Origin: Aplectana chamaeleonis
Taxonomy: Eukaryota; Nematoda; Chromadorea; Rhabditida; Cosmocercidae
Length of the DNA stretch: 64,000 nucleotides
Direction: 5' to 3'
NCBI GenBank assembly: GCA_029168955.1
Contig: JAPDOI010001752.1
Location: 81,600-145,599, forward strand
In this document: piece after piece, positions 22,610 to 32,714 of the stretch
Layout of the letters: each line of letters begins with the position of its first letter
How positions within the stretch are numbered: position 1 is the first letter of the stretch
Program-made: the position numbers and the translations under genes
The notes under the pieces: model-generated
Told to the model about the DNA's origin: nothing
The model's database searches: none
What the model saw: the letters and a program-made list of their open reading frames with translations, nothing else

Positions 22610-22840
22610 CACTGCGCGGCAAAACTATATGACATACCTCGATTTTCGCGGTTCTGGATTTCGCGTGGACTAAACAGAGAAACTGGAATTCCCAATTGAC
22701 TCAGCACCTTCCAAGCCCCCTGGGTACAAATTTTCATAAGAATACGTAGTATTCTGGAAATCTGACACCGGAGTGTGTTGAAATTGACCGCTGCTAAACT
22801 ATATGAAATAGCAGAGGATACAGCCGGAACTTCAATTTCG
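22610..22840 (+). mobile_element. Solo end of a Tc3-like element
   Basis: After TA (22608-22609) the sequence begins CACTGCGCGGCAAAACTATA. A second copy of the core word (TAAACTATATGAAAT) lies about 174 bases further in. The segment aligns in opposite orientation with 36880-37116, the end of the Tc3-like relic. No transposase follows, so this is a single terminal fragment. Confidence 0.75.
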
Positions 22841-22879
22841 CAAGCTCTGTACTAAATCGTTTATTATAATAACAAGCAA

Positions 22880-23496
22880 TTCTATCAAAAAGGGGTCTTC
22901 CAAGCGAAAGAGGTTTGGTTGGCGTCAGAAACGTTCCAACAAAAAGGGAACAATAGGTAAGTAGATTGAGGAGAGTCTACAAAAAGTGAAAAATATTTTC
23001 TGAGACTGATTTTCCTGGCCGATACTTCTTAACAGCGGGAATAAACCGTTGTGGTATTTTACGAGGACGAGTTTAGTGTTTTCCGGAAAAAGGGCTTCTA
23101 TTCGTTTCACGAGATTCTACGGGATTACTCTTGCTTAATGCTGTATTTTTATTTTATCGTTTCGCTTCTCCTTACAGCTAGACATAACCGTCTCTCTAAG
23201 TCTTTTCGACACCATCTTCTATTCTGATGGTAAGTATTAGGTTTACATGCACATACATTTAAACTGTTCTCCCATAATCAAGACCATTTTTGGAACCACA
23301 GAGTGCTTCCGTGTAGAACACCGCAACGGTTTGTTTTTGCTGTTAAGAAGTATCGGCCAGGAAAATCAGTCTCAGAAAATATTGTTCATTTTTTGTAGAC
23401 TCTCCTCAATCTACTTACCTATTGTTCCCTTTTTGTTGGAACGTTTCTGACGCCAACCAAACCTCTTTCGCTTGGAAGACCCCTTTTTGATAGAAT
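22880..23496. mobile_element. Foldback element with arms of about 215 bp
   Basis: The left arm starts ATTCTATCAAAAAGGGGTCT and the right arm ends with its complement. Both contain GGTTGGCGTCAGAAACGTTC and GATTTTCCTGGCCGATACTT (or complements). The unpaired centre is about 190 bp. Open frames in the two arms are mirror versions of the same repeat, not genes. Confidence 0.87.
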
Positions 23497-23635
23497 CGTT
23501 CACTTTTTATTGATATTACGAAGTAATAGCTCTGAAAAAATCTTCAATATTTTTCAAATAGCATGGATTGCTATAATAATCAGTAAGCAACAAACTTATT
23601 GCGCACGCTACAAATGAAGCGCTACTCACTTTCCT

Positions 23636-24164
23636 CGACGTCCTGATGACGTCACCAGATGCTTTATGCACTTGGCACGACCTCGGCATGACGTCGTGAT
23701 GACGTCATCAGATGCCCAATGTACTTTACATGACATTCTGATGACGTCATCAGATGCCCTATGTACTTTACATGACATTCTGATGATGTCATCAGATGCC
23801 CTATGTACTTTACATGACATCCTGATGACGTCATCAGATGCCCTATGTACTTTACATGACATCCTGATGACGTCATCAGATGCCCTATGTACTTTAGATG
23901 ACACCCTGATGACGTCATCAGATGCCCTTTGTACTTTAGATGACACCCTGATGACGTCATCAGATGCCCTTTGTACTTTAGATGACACCCTGATGACGTC
24001 ATTAGATGCCCTGTGTACTTTGCATGACACCCTGATGACGTCATCAGATGCCCCATGTACTTTAGATGACACCCTGATGACGTCATCAGATGCCCTATTT
24101 GCTTTACATGACATCCTGATGACGTCATCAGATGCCCTATTTACTTTACATGACACCCTGTGGC
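23636..24164. repeat. 42-bp satellite with TGATGACGTCATCA palindrome, array 1
   Basis: About 12 tandem units have a 42-base period. Each carries GATGACGTCATC followed by AGATGCCCTATGTACTTTA and CATGACACCC. The palindrome contains TGACGTCA, the ideal ATF/CREB-type bZIP site. Because 42 is divisible by three, all frames without an internal stop stay open on both strands, giving spurious long ORFs. Copies at the left edge are the most diverged. Confidence 0.95.
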
Positions 24165-24191
24165 CGTATTAATGAAAGTTTTTGAGGGGGA

Positions 24192-24236
24192 AGGGGCGTG
24201 ACCGGGTAGGTAACGCACCTACCCGGTCACGCCCCT
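24192..24236. repeat. Perfect 20-bp-arm hairpin beside satellite array 1
   Basis: AGGGGCGTGACCGGGTAGGT, a five-base loop, then the exact complement. It lies about 30 bases after the satellite edge, past the flank word TGGCCGTATTAATGAAA that also borders array 2. Confidence 0.9.
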
Positions 24237-24384
24237 CTCATAGTTTGAACAACCGACTCTATGAAGTGTTCAAAAATATCAACGGGAAGACTGCGACGCA
24301 GGCACGCGACGCGCGTTCACGGAGGCGCGAAACGCAGAGATTTGAATAAGCACAGCGACGCCCATACGCCCTCACGATGCCATT

Positions 24385-25580
24385 AACAAGTGTGCGGGAC
24401 CCGTGTCAGAGTGCGCCAGACGCCATAGAAAGTGTACGGGACCCATGTAAGCGTGCGCCGTACGTCATAGACAGTGTACGGTACCCATGTAAGCGTGCGC
24501 CGGACGCCATATAAATGGTACGGGACTCATGTAAGAGTGCGCAGGCGCCATATAAATGGTACGGGGCCCATGTAAGCGTGCGCCGGACGCCATAGACAGT
24601 GTACGGTACCCATGTAAGCGTGCGCCGGACGTCATAGAAAGTATACGGGACCCATGTAAGAGTGGGCCAGGCGCCATATAAATGGTACGGGACCCATGTA
24701 AGCGTGCGCCGGACGCCATAGAAAGTGTATGGGACCCATGTAAGCGTGCGCCGAACGCCATAGAAAGTGTACGGGACCCATGTAAGAGTACGCCAGGCGC
24801 CATATAAATGGTATGGGGACCCATGTAATAGTGCGCCAGGCGCCATATAAATGGTACGGGACCCATGTAAGCGTGCGCCGGACGCCATAGAAAGTGTAAG
24901 GGGCCCATGTAAGCGTGCGCCTGACGTCATAGAAAGTGTACGGGACCCATGTAAGAGTGCGCCAGGCGCCATATAAATGGTACGGGACCCATGTAAGCGT
25001 GCGCCGGACGCCATAGAAAGTGTACGGGACCCATGTAAGAGTGCGCCAGGCGCCATATAAATGGTACGGGACCCATGTAAGAGTGCGCCAGGCGCCATAT
25101 AAATGGTACGGGACCCATGTAAGCGAGCGCCGGACGCCATAGAAAGTGTACGGGACCCATGTAAGCGTGCGCCGGACGCCATAGAAAGTGTACGGGACCC
25201 ATGTAAGAGTGCGCCAGGCGCCATATAAATGGTACGGGACCCATGTAAGCGTGCGCCGGACGCCATAGAAAGTGTACGGGACCCATGTAAGAGTGCGCCG
25301 GACGTCATAGGAAGTGTACGGGACCCATGTAAGAGTGCGCCAGGCGCCATATAAATGGTACGGGACCCATGTAAGCGAGCGCCGGACGCCATAGGAAGTG
25401 TACGGGACCCATGTAAGCGTGCGCCGGACGTCATAGAAAGTGTACGGGACCCATGTAAGAGTGCGCCGGACGTCATAGGAAGTGTACGGGACCCATGTAA
25501 GAGTGCGCCAGGCGCCATATAAATGGTACGGGACCCATGTAAGCGAGCGCCAAACGCCATAGAAGGTGTGCGGGTCCGAG
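24385..25580. repeat. Second 42-bp satellite family (GGGACCCATGTAAG), main array
   Basis: About 28 units of 42 bases. Two unit types intermix: one with GCCGGACGCCATAGAAAGTG and one with GCCAGGCGCCATATAAATGG, both continuing with TACGGGACCCATGTAAG. The sequence is unrelated to the palindromic satellite next door although the period is identical. Open minus frames through the array (up to 414 codons) come only from the period being a multiple of three. Confidence 0.95.
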
Positions 25581-25714
25581 TCCGAGGTTCTGCATCCGAT
25601 GTTATGATTTTCAGTTCAAGAAATGATCCAAAGTTCTTATTTTCATTCACCCTGCTCTAGGCTCTCATAGGGGAGGATAAAACAGACGATGGAGCTCAAT
25701 TACAAGAAATACAG

Positions 25715-25720
25715 TTTATT
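25715..25720 (-). promoter_or_regulatory. AATAAA overlapping the putative stop codon
   Basis: The minus strand reads TCA TAA TAAACTG, so AATAAA shares bases with the stop of the possible gene above. A 3' end this compact is plausible in nematodes but unusual. Confidence 0.35.
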
Positions 25721-26290
25721 ATGAGGTTGTGATGCCGTTCATGGGTGCCGACATGTTGACGAGTAACAACCCTAAAACAATGTTCAGACCATTTTTGATC
25801 AGGGTAACTGCAGAATCAGTTTCTGGGGTTGTATTAAGTCGAAACTGGTTAAAAATACTTGCCACAATGTTAGCACAAGACGCTTGGCTTCGAGCGAGAC
25901 CAGTTTCATCCCTTTCTGTGGAAGCGCCTTATCGCACTCAAGCGCCGGGATTCTACCTACCACTACGCCGCGGCCTTGGCAAATTCGCTGCCGACGAGCT
26001 TGCACGACTTCGGGTTGGGGGGAAGGGGGCAGGGCTAAGCACGCTCGCTTGAAACCCTTACGCCCTTCCACGCTTTTGCTGGGAAATTCCGCTTTTTGAG
26101 TGGCAACTAGCTTCTTTGCACATGTGAATGCTGGAGAAATCCCCAGATCGGCAACTGATTTGCGATCGGAACTGGGAACGAGACAGTAAAGCTCGGAAAA
26201 CGCCGCTACAGCGGTATTAACGATCGAAAACGTTTTCTGCGCCACCAACGCGTTTGATGCATTTATAGTTTGTTTCTCGAGAAGCGGCAT
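25719..26290 (-). CDS. Possible two-exon gene, function unknown
   Basis: Exons 26290-26062 and 25915-25719 are joined by a 146-base intron (donor GTAAGG, acceptor CACAG). The phases agree and give 141 residues. The spliced end reads ASCANIVASIFNQF ... GLNIVLGLLLVNMSAPM ... ITTS-stop, with three cysteines (about 36, 54 and 90 by the exon order) and a hydrophobic stretch near the C-terminus. No family is recognised. The stop TAA overlaps an AATAAA signal (25720-25715, minus). The start is uncertain: the Met at 26290 abuts a GC-rich MITE, so the real 5' end may be missing or lie further upstream. An alternative unspliced frame runs to 25799 but lacks these 3' features. Confidence 0.35.
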
Positions 26291-26299
26291 TCGATGCGA

Positions 26300-26625
26300 C
26301 AGCCAAGATATGAAAAGGTCGAAAGGCGACGGTCACACTCCCGCCGCCGAACGGCGCGGCGGAGTGCGTTCCTATAATGTCGATCGTGCCGCGCCTCGTG
26401 ATCAGTATTAGGCGTCGTTTATACTTGCGCCGCCAAGCGGCGCGGCACAGTGCATTCCTGTAATATTGATCACGCGGCGCGGCACTATCGAAATTATAGA
26501 ATTCCACACGCCGCGCCGCTCGGCGGCGGAAGTATAAACGACCGCCCACAGAAATGCACTGCGCCGTGCTGTTAGGCGGCAGTAGTGGAAATGACCCCAT
26601 AGAGGGGATGGTGCGTGGAGTCTGG
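26300..26625. mobile_element. GC-rich palindromic element with repeated GCGCCGCC/GGCGGCGC blocks
   Basis: Several inverted blocks of the form CGCCGCCAAGCGGCGCGGC recur near 26343, 26430, 26480, 26512 and 26565. They are separated by related spacers, including AGTGCATTCCTGTAAT and TTTATACTTGCGCCGCC or its complement. The structure suggests nested MITEs. No gene is present. Confidence 0.6.
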
Positions 26626-26639
26626 GGGGGATTTCTCAA

Positions 26640-28079
26640 TTTCTACGTCATTTTAGTTCACCCCGGGGGCCAATTAATCGATATAGCGAATACTCTCAAA
26701 ATTTGAAGATTATCGTGAACACTGCCTCCAAAGGCATCGTACGCGCAGAAAACCGTATATTATTTTTTCATGTTTTCATGTAGGTTGGCGTCTCTAGTGA
26801 ACGAAAATGTCGAAGGGGCCCATGAAAAACTTTCATTTGTAAAGAAAAGTCAATCCGAACACATTGTAAATAAGAATTTGGTTTTCGCGCCGAAATCGTT
26901 TTTGAAGATTTTCTGCGTTTGGAGGCCTCGTCACTACCGTTTTTGAAGCTTTTCTGCATGTGGAGTTGGGGCGTAAGTTTTTTCATGTTGTTTCACGGTC
27001 GTATTAACATTCTATGAAAAGGTGCTAGATGACTGGTGAAAACTGGTCTTTAACCCTTTCCAACCTCATAACCCTAGGTTTTCGACGCGCCGAAGTTTGC
27101 CAGTGTTGTCTACCGGGCTCATTCATAAAACTGAGCCTGAGAAATGTACATTGGTTTTCAGCGCGAACGATGCATCTGAAAGGTACGTTACGGAAGATAA
27201 CGATCGGAAGGTCATGAGGGAAACGCTAAAAAATCAGTGAAACGATGGACCATTGATTTGTCTGTGCACCTGTTTAAAGGCAGCATACACGCTCAAAAAT
27301 TATATCAATTTTATGGAATGAATCGAAGGTCTGAAGCTGTTAATATTCAGAGATAACGAAAAAACCGGAAAAAAATCAATTGAAATGAAGATATAACGGT
27401 TCGTTCTATATTGGCCCAGAAGTGGACGAGTTTTACCGCATTGGCTGAAATAGCGGAGCTAGCGAAAAATTCGTTGGGGAAACGAAGCTAATGTACTCGT
27501 AAGGCCCTTTCTGGAACTTTTACAACCTTAGAAGCGTAAAAAATGAGAGAAAATGACCGTAATCGAGCATTGAACATCGGTATTGAGGGGCGGAGCCCGT
27601 ATCGGTGGGCGGAGAAAGGATGAGTTTTTGACTCAATACGGCTCAAATACGGGCACTTCAACTCGTTTTCAACTCTTCCAACTTCGTGAGGGCTCTTCTA
27701 GAGTGTTCACGATGATCATCCTCGTTGACTTTCCACAGTAAAATGATAGGGGAGAAGGATCCTAGGCTCCCAGTGCCAAAGGAACGGTAGAAAACGAGCC
27801 AGGAGTGGCAAAATAACGGCTGCAAACAAGCGTTTTGGTGCCCCAGACACGCCCCGTGCCCCAGATCCGCCCCTTGAAAGGAACAAATGAAGACTCAGAT
27901 TATAGGAATGATCAAGTGAAGGAAGTGCTGATAAGTGAGCTGTTTGCTTCATTGCACTGATAGGTATCATCCTTCTAGTGGTCAATTCTTCCTACGCTCA
28001 AAAATCAACGTAAACAAGGGAGAGCCTATTTTCGCTCAAAAACGCGTCTTTTGTGTGCTTTTTAAGCATGCCTTGCTAT
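26640..28079. other. Gene-free stretch with dispersed motif copies
   Basis: Copies of the GTGAACACTGCC / GTGTTCACGATGATC motif occur at about 26710 and 27690. The rest shows no supported feature. Confidence 0.4.
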
Positions 28080-28360
28080 ATAGGGCACCAGAGCTATATG
28101 CTATATACGGCGTCCGGCGCACTCCTACATGGGAACAGTACACTTTCTATGGCGTTCGATGCACTCTCACGTGGGTCCCGCACAATTTCTATGGCGCTCG
28201 GCGCACAGTAACATGGGTCCTGCACACTTTCTATGGCGTCCGGCACACTCTAGCATGGATCCCGCATACTTTCTATGGCGTACAGCGCTCTTACATGGGT
28301 CCCGCACAACTTCTTCGGCGTTGGGCGCACTCCCGCTGGGGTCCCGCTGACTTTCTTTGA
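28080..28360. repeat. Second 42-bp satellite family, small inverted array
   Basis: About six diverged 42-base units carry TTTCTATGGCGT and ACATGGGTCCCGCACA, the complement of the array at 24385-25580. It is the same family in opposite orientation about 2.5 kb away. Confidence 0.85.
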
Positions 28361-28439
28361 CGTCACGTTCGGTTGTTTTGAGCGTATTCCTTGTAAAACA
28401 CAAAAGTCTGCAATTACAGAATGCACACCGTAAACTGAC

Positions 28440-28545
28440 GGACGGACTGACTGACTGGCGGGGTCGAAGTACCTCAAACTTGGGTAACCGGTCCGAATTC
28501 TATGCCGACATCTGAATCGTGCCCGTAGAATGCTTCGTATACTCC
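28440..28545 (-). repeat. SL1-like dispersed repeat, copy b
   Basis: Minus strand 28487-28473 gives TTACCCAAGTTTGAG exactly as in SL1, then GTACTTCGACCCCGCC. The first seven leader bases are changed. The upstream word GATTCAGATGTCGGCA is well preserved. The 3' body is short. Confidence 0.65.
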
Positions 28546-28820
28546 TCTTGTCCAATTGGGAGCGCGTCCTTCAAAATGTGAAATTGACGTGACGAGAATT
28601 TCGTATCAGAACAATCATGACGACGTCTCGACCATCTCATAGCGTGGATCGCCCTACTGAAAGCCCATTCGCGATGATTTCACCCTTTTCGCGTCTAAGG
28701 CGACAAATTCACCACAATGAGTCATCAATCGCGACAAGGTGAAATTAGCGCGACGAGGGAGAAGGAGGTGCAATCGGCCACTCCCTGGTAGGCAACACGC
28801 GACCGTTTGATAGAGTAACA

Positions 28821-29680
28821 TACCGTAATTCCTGTAATTAAACACCTGGGTGTACTATTTTTCAAACTCCTCTAAAAGGAGGGTTCAATAAGAGGAAGGG
28901 GTTCAAGTAGAGGGAGAGGTTCTAATTTTCAACCGAAAATTCAAGAGTGAATATAGGCTTTCAAAGTTTATTAGGCAAACCAAAATGGGACAATAATGAA
29001 TTGCGCGGCGAACATTAAGAGATCATTATCAATAAAGTCATTGTTCAAGTCTTTCTCAAGGTCAATCTCTTCGGAAGCAGTACACGTCCGGTAGGAATGG
29101 GTCTCCAGTGTCTTTTCAGCTGAGTGAGAAGGGGCTCTAATAGAGGGGGTGGGGTGTTCTAATTTTCAACCTCCACCGAAAGGGGGGTTCAATAAGGCGG
29201 CGTCCATACGTCGCGAGAGCGGGCGCTCCCGCTGTTGTGCGCCTCTCGACGCTCCTCAACGCTGCTCGCAAATGAATGCAGGCAAACACCCCCGACCTCG
29301 TGTTGATTCGATTGGAAACGTTTGATAGGGTGATCAATCGCCCGAGTCGGCGCAACGGCTGATGACTTCCCACGGTTTTCTACTTCCTTGGTGGGATTAT
29401 GGAAAACAAGGGCAGTAGTTTCGCTACAGATTTGGTGCCACCTGCTTTAGTGATGGAGCAGTGAGCTTGAAACTTGCTGCTTGCTTCGTGGTGCCGGCGT
29501 AAGCGTGCGAGAGCGAGCGGGCGAGGGCGCGCGAGAAGGAGCGCCTATGAGCGGCTAGCGAATCGTGTGCCCACGATGATCATCGATTTTGCGTAATCGC
29601 ACGCTCTCGCCACGTATGGACGGAGCCTTAGAGGGAGGGATTCAAATAGAGCGGGGTGTTCAATAGCAGGAAATATGGTA
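28821..29680. mobile_element. MITE split by another MITE
   Basis: The left end TACCGTAATTCCTGTAATTA and the complement of the right end (TACCATATTTCCTGCTATTG) form an imperfect TIR of about 26 bp. The interior repeats AGGGTTCAATAAGAGG and GTTCTAATTTTCAACC. A 438-bp element (29193-29630) sits inside; without it the host is about 422 bp. Confidence 0.7.
29193..29630. mobile_element. TAAGGCTCCGTCC-family element, copy 1
   Basis: A TIR of about 28 bp begins TAAGG(C/-)...GTCCATACG and ends CGTATGGACGGAGCCTTA. A full inverted copy is at 39615-40058. Both share GCAAACACCCCC and AAGCAAGCAGCAAGTTTCAA (or complements). Non-autonomous DNA transposon. Confidence 0.85.
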
Positions 29681-30051
29681 GGTGTACGTTCGAAATAGGG
29701 AGATGTGAAAGACTACAACGGAATAGTATTACGAATTTGAAAAGGAATATAGATACAAGGCACCGTATTTCCTAACTAGCATTATACGACTGCACTAAAG
29801 TGGTGTACAAACTATAGGTTTTCGCGACTGAATTGAATTTTTGGCAAGAGGCGTAACTCAGACAAAAGAAGCTCGACGCCCAAGCCGATTCGGCCACTTT
29901 CCTAAAGATACGCGATGAGCACGTGCTTCCCTTCCTAACACGGGAGAGTGTCTATCGTGTCGAGAAGGGCGGAATAGTGCATATCACAGGCAAAACGTGC
30001 ACGCCAAAAAGAAGCTCGACGCCCATTTCCAAGGGAAGCGTACGACGCACT

Positions 30052-30265
30052 CTTGAGAAAGGACTCCGACGTCGGCAATGTCGTCGGCTCGATTACCCAA
30101 GTATGCGGTACTTCACCCCGCCCAGCCACTGGCAGCCCCGTCCAACAGCTAGCGAGCCGTGCTGGTGCTCGCTGCATTGGCAGCCCTGCGTGCGTTCCAG
30201 TGTGCCGACAGCGCCCGCTGCCGAGGTACCGGTCGCGTAGCGGTGCGCCGTGTGTATATTCTTGG
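30052..30265 (+). repeat. SL1-like dispersed repeat, copy c
   Basis: The plus strand at 30086-30107 reads GGCTCGATTACCCAAG then TATGCG, five mismatches to SL1, followed by GTACTTCACCCCGCC and the shared GC-rich body to about 30240 (GGTCGCGTAGCGGTG). The upstream word GACTCCGACGTCGGCA corresponds to the flank of the other copies. Confidence 0.6.
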
Positions 30266-30429
30266 GCTTCACGACCAGCCCATATTATTCAGTGGGGCTC
30301 ATCGCGCGGGCCTTTCAGATTCAGTGGCTTGTTTTATGGGCGGCTTGTTGCCCGGGTATCAAACGGTCACTGCCGTGGGCGACAGAACTTTGAGTTTTGG
30401 GCTCTACGGCCTCTATGCCGCTGACAATG

Positions 30430-30918
30430 CCAGGATTCTAAATGGGCGTAGAGCGGCGTTCTGTCTGAGTAAGTTCCAGATTAATGCGCGCCGTTATCGG
30501 TTATTAATCAAATAAGACTTCCTTGTCTATATTCTATCGTATAGAGAAAGCCATTCTTGCGGGAAGTTCTTAACTTTTTCAATAGTTTTTTTTCTCTTTA
30601 TGCGTGGAGTTTATCATCTGTTACGTTGATATACTCTGAACCAAACGAGTTGACAAGCGGAGAGTCCTAAGAAGAAGCGCTCTCACCTGCATCTCTGAGA
30701 GAAATTGCTGCTGCGGCTTCGCGAAAGTGCCGCTTCGGCGCCTACAGGCTATATCGCGGAGCCGCGGCGGCACTACCGCGGAGCATCAGCGGCTACGCGG
30801 CAGTGCCGCCGCCGCTCCGGCAGAGAATCTCATACGAAGTTATGCAAGATTTATAATACAACTAAGCGGACTAAAAACAAAAATACGCACCTGCGGTTGC
30901 TAGGTCCTCTGCCTGATC
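30430..30918. other. Unassigned, partly GC-rich sequence
   Basis: No gene was recognised. Between 30735 and 30830 short GCGGAGCCG / CGGCAGTGCCGCCGCC blocks fold on themselves and resemble 31400-31500. Confidence 0.4.
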
Positions 30919-31252
30919 GGCCCCGTCATAGTCGGCCGAAAACCGGACTGCGCCGTTCTCTTCAGCTCCGAATGATCCTACGTCGTCCTCCGCCGTCCCT
31001 AGTGGTCGGCTGTATGCGTATCGATTAGGCTGGCGCACTCGAGCGCACTGCAGACGGCGCACGACGGACACATCGGGGGTATATCGATCGATGTATTGCA
31101 TACGTATCGACCGGGACGGACTCGGACGGGACAGGACGCAGCGTGCGGGTGCACTCCGGAATATCGGGGAATTTTTCGCCTTGACTGCGCAATGCATTGC
31201 ATACGCATCGACCGGGGTGGCTACAGCTTATCGACAGACTATGACGGGGGCC
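30919..31252. mobile_element. 334-bp MITE, TIR GGCCCCGTCATAG, copy 1
   Basis: The left end GGCCCCGTCATAGTCGGCCG and the complement of the right end (GGCCCCCGTCATAGTCTGTC) form the TIR. The interior has ATCGATCGATGTATTGCATA. A copy of exactly the same length lies inverted at 55845-56178. Confidence 0.82.
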
Positions 31253-31279
31253 CTTATCACAGAGGTTTCCGCGATTTTT

Positions 31280-31372
31280 GCGCCCAAGGAAATGTGGAAT
31301 GTACATCGAACTTGGGTAATTGAACTGGCGACAAATTCGTTTTACTACACAGGACAGTGCATCGTACTCCAC
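31280..31372 (-). repeat. SL1-like dispersed repeat, copy d
   Basis: Minus strand 31326-31305 reads AGTTCAATTACCCAAG then TTCGAT, four mismatches to SL1, followed by GTACATTCC. Only the leader and near flanks are recognisable. Confidence 0.5.
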
Positions 31373-31589
31373 GCGAATTCGCTGCTGCGTCCTCGCGGAG
31401 CCGGTGCGGTTCTAACGCGGAGCCGATGCGGTACTGATGCGCTGATGTCGAGGCTCAAGTCACAGCAACAGAATCGTCCTATCATGGAGCCGCAGCAGTG
31501 GTATCGCGGCATAGTCGAGGGTCGCGGTACTTTCCCGGCACTGGCGCGGCAAATTTTCTCAGAGGTCCCTGACGTTTTGGATTACGGTA

Positions 31590-31655
31590 AGACAGATGTT
31601 GCCTCGCTCGGAAATCACGTACGCGACGCAGCATCTGTCTTACCGTAGTCCGAAG
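31590..31655. repeat. Short hairpin with TTACGGTAAGACAGATG arms
   Basis: TACGGTAAGACAGATGTTGC and its near-complement lie about 25 bases apart. Possible remnant TIR pair. Confidence 0.7.
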
Positions 31656-31659
31656 AGAT

Positions 31660-32500
31660 ATTTCACCGATTTTTTCACGCGCTCATTCCTTTAATTCGGC
31701 ATGCACGGATATTTATGGACATTCTTGTTATGTACTTAACTTAGCTTAACTCTTACAACGTCAAAATGGTTTCCATAGTTAGTCCAAAGTCAGGGAAATC
31801 GAATCTATCCGCAAAAAACCAATTTAGAGAATGCAAAAACCGGCTCAATTCTTCGTTTCTCATCAGAATCTAACTTATTCGTTTGAAGATGGAAGGTGAT
31901 GTTTCTCGGACCAGAAAGTAAGAAAATCTAATTAAGTGGATTGAGGATTGCGAAAATGGAATTGGAAAAAAAATGGAGAGAACGGAACCGTTCAGGATTG
32001 CAAACATTGAATTTGCTGGTTTATCCAATCGCAAAAAATCGAAATATTGTAAAATACAAAAATTGGAATTCGAGTTAATTTATTTATTAAAGTGAAAACT
32101 GAACTTGTTCGTTGGTCTTCTTTTGAAAAATTCCTGTCAATAGCTCATTGATTTCGATACTCTACTTTAAGAGAACTCTAGCGATAAATAAAAAAGTGAA
32201 TTTTTTTCAAAGAATGCTCTTCATATGTGGCATGTTTAATGCATCCGACTCTTAAGAAAAAATTGGATTTCAAATCAAGAGAGTCTGGTCATCAAGCATA
32301 AAACGAATGAGGAAGAGAAGCGATCGATTTAAAGGTTCAACGAAAGCTACAGAGTCAGAATTTAGCATGAGTTGACACATTGCGAGAGCTACATGAAGTG
32401 CCTTCCAAAATGCAAGTCATGTACAAATATGAGGTTGAATAGAGAAATAAAAGCAACGCGAAACTCAATGAATGGAAGACGGAAACTGCGAAAACTCATT
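31660..32500. other. Unassigned AT-rich sequence
   Basis: No coding or repeat structure is supported. Confidence 0.4.
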
Positions 32501-32504
32501 GACG

Positions 32505-32695
32505 GGAAGATATTACCCGTCTTCAATCGACGGGTAGGCAGGAACCTACCTGTTTACCCGCCGGGTAGCCAGGAAACTACCTGTCTACCCGCCGGGTAAC
32601 CAGGAACCTTCCCGTCTACCCGTCGGGTAGCCGGGTAAATGGATGGCGGAAAACTCGTCCGACAGCGGGAAGGTTTTAACCTTCCCGGGAAGCTT
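32505..32695. repeat. 31-bp tandem units with hairpin-forming GGGTAG, flanking array 2
   Basis: The word CGGGTAG (or CGGGTAA) repeats at 32531, 32562, 32593 and 32624, exactly every 31 bases. Each unit pairs CGGGTAG with CTACCCG. A further palindrome GGGAAGGTTTTAACCTTCCC lies near 32670, followed by TTCATTAATACGGCCA next to the satellite. Confidence 0.85.
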
Positions 32696-32714
32696 TCTGA
32701 AGTTTCATTAATAC

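Noticed and set aside
24157..24240. Helitron 3' end
   Set aside because: A hairpin follows a shared flank, but no CTRR end, A/T host site or Rep/helicase sequence could be shown.
24406..25650. 414-codon minus frame
   Set aside because: Same cause: 42-bp tandem units of the GGGACCCATGTAAG family.
25799..26290. 163-codon unspliced frame
   Set aside because: Its last part crosses a likely intron; the spliced model gives a better C-terminus and a poly(A) signal.
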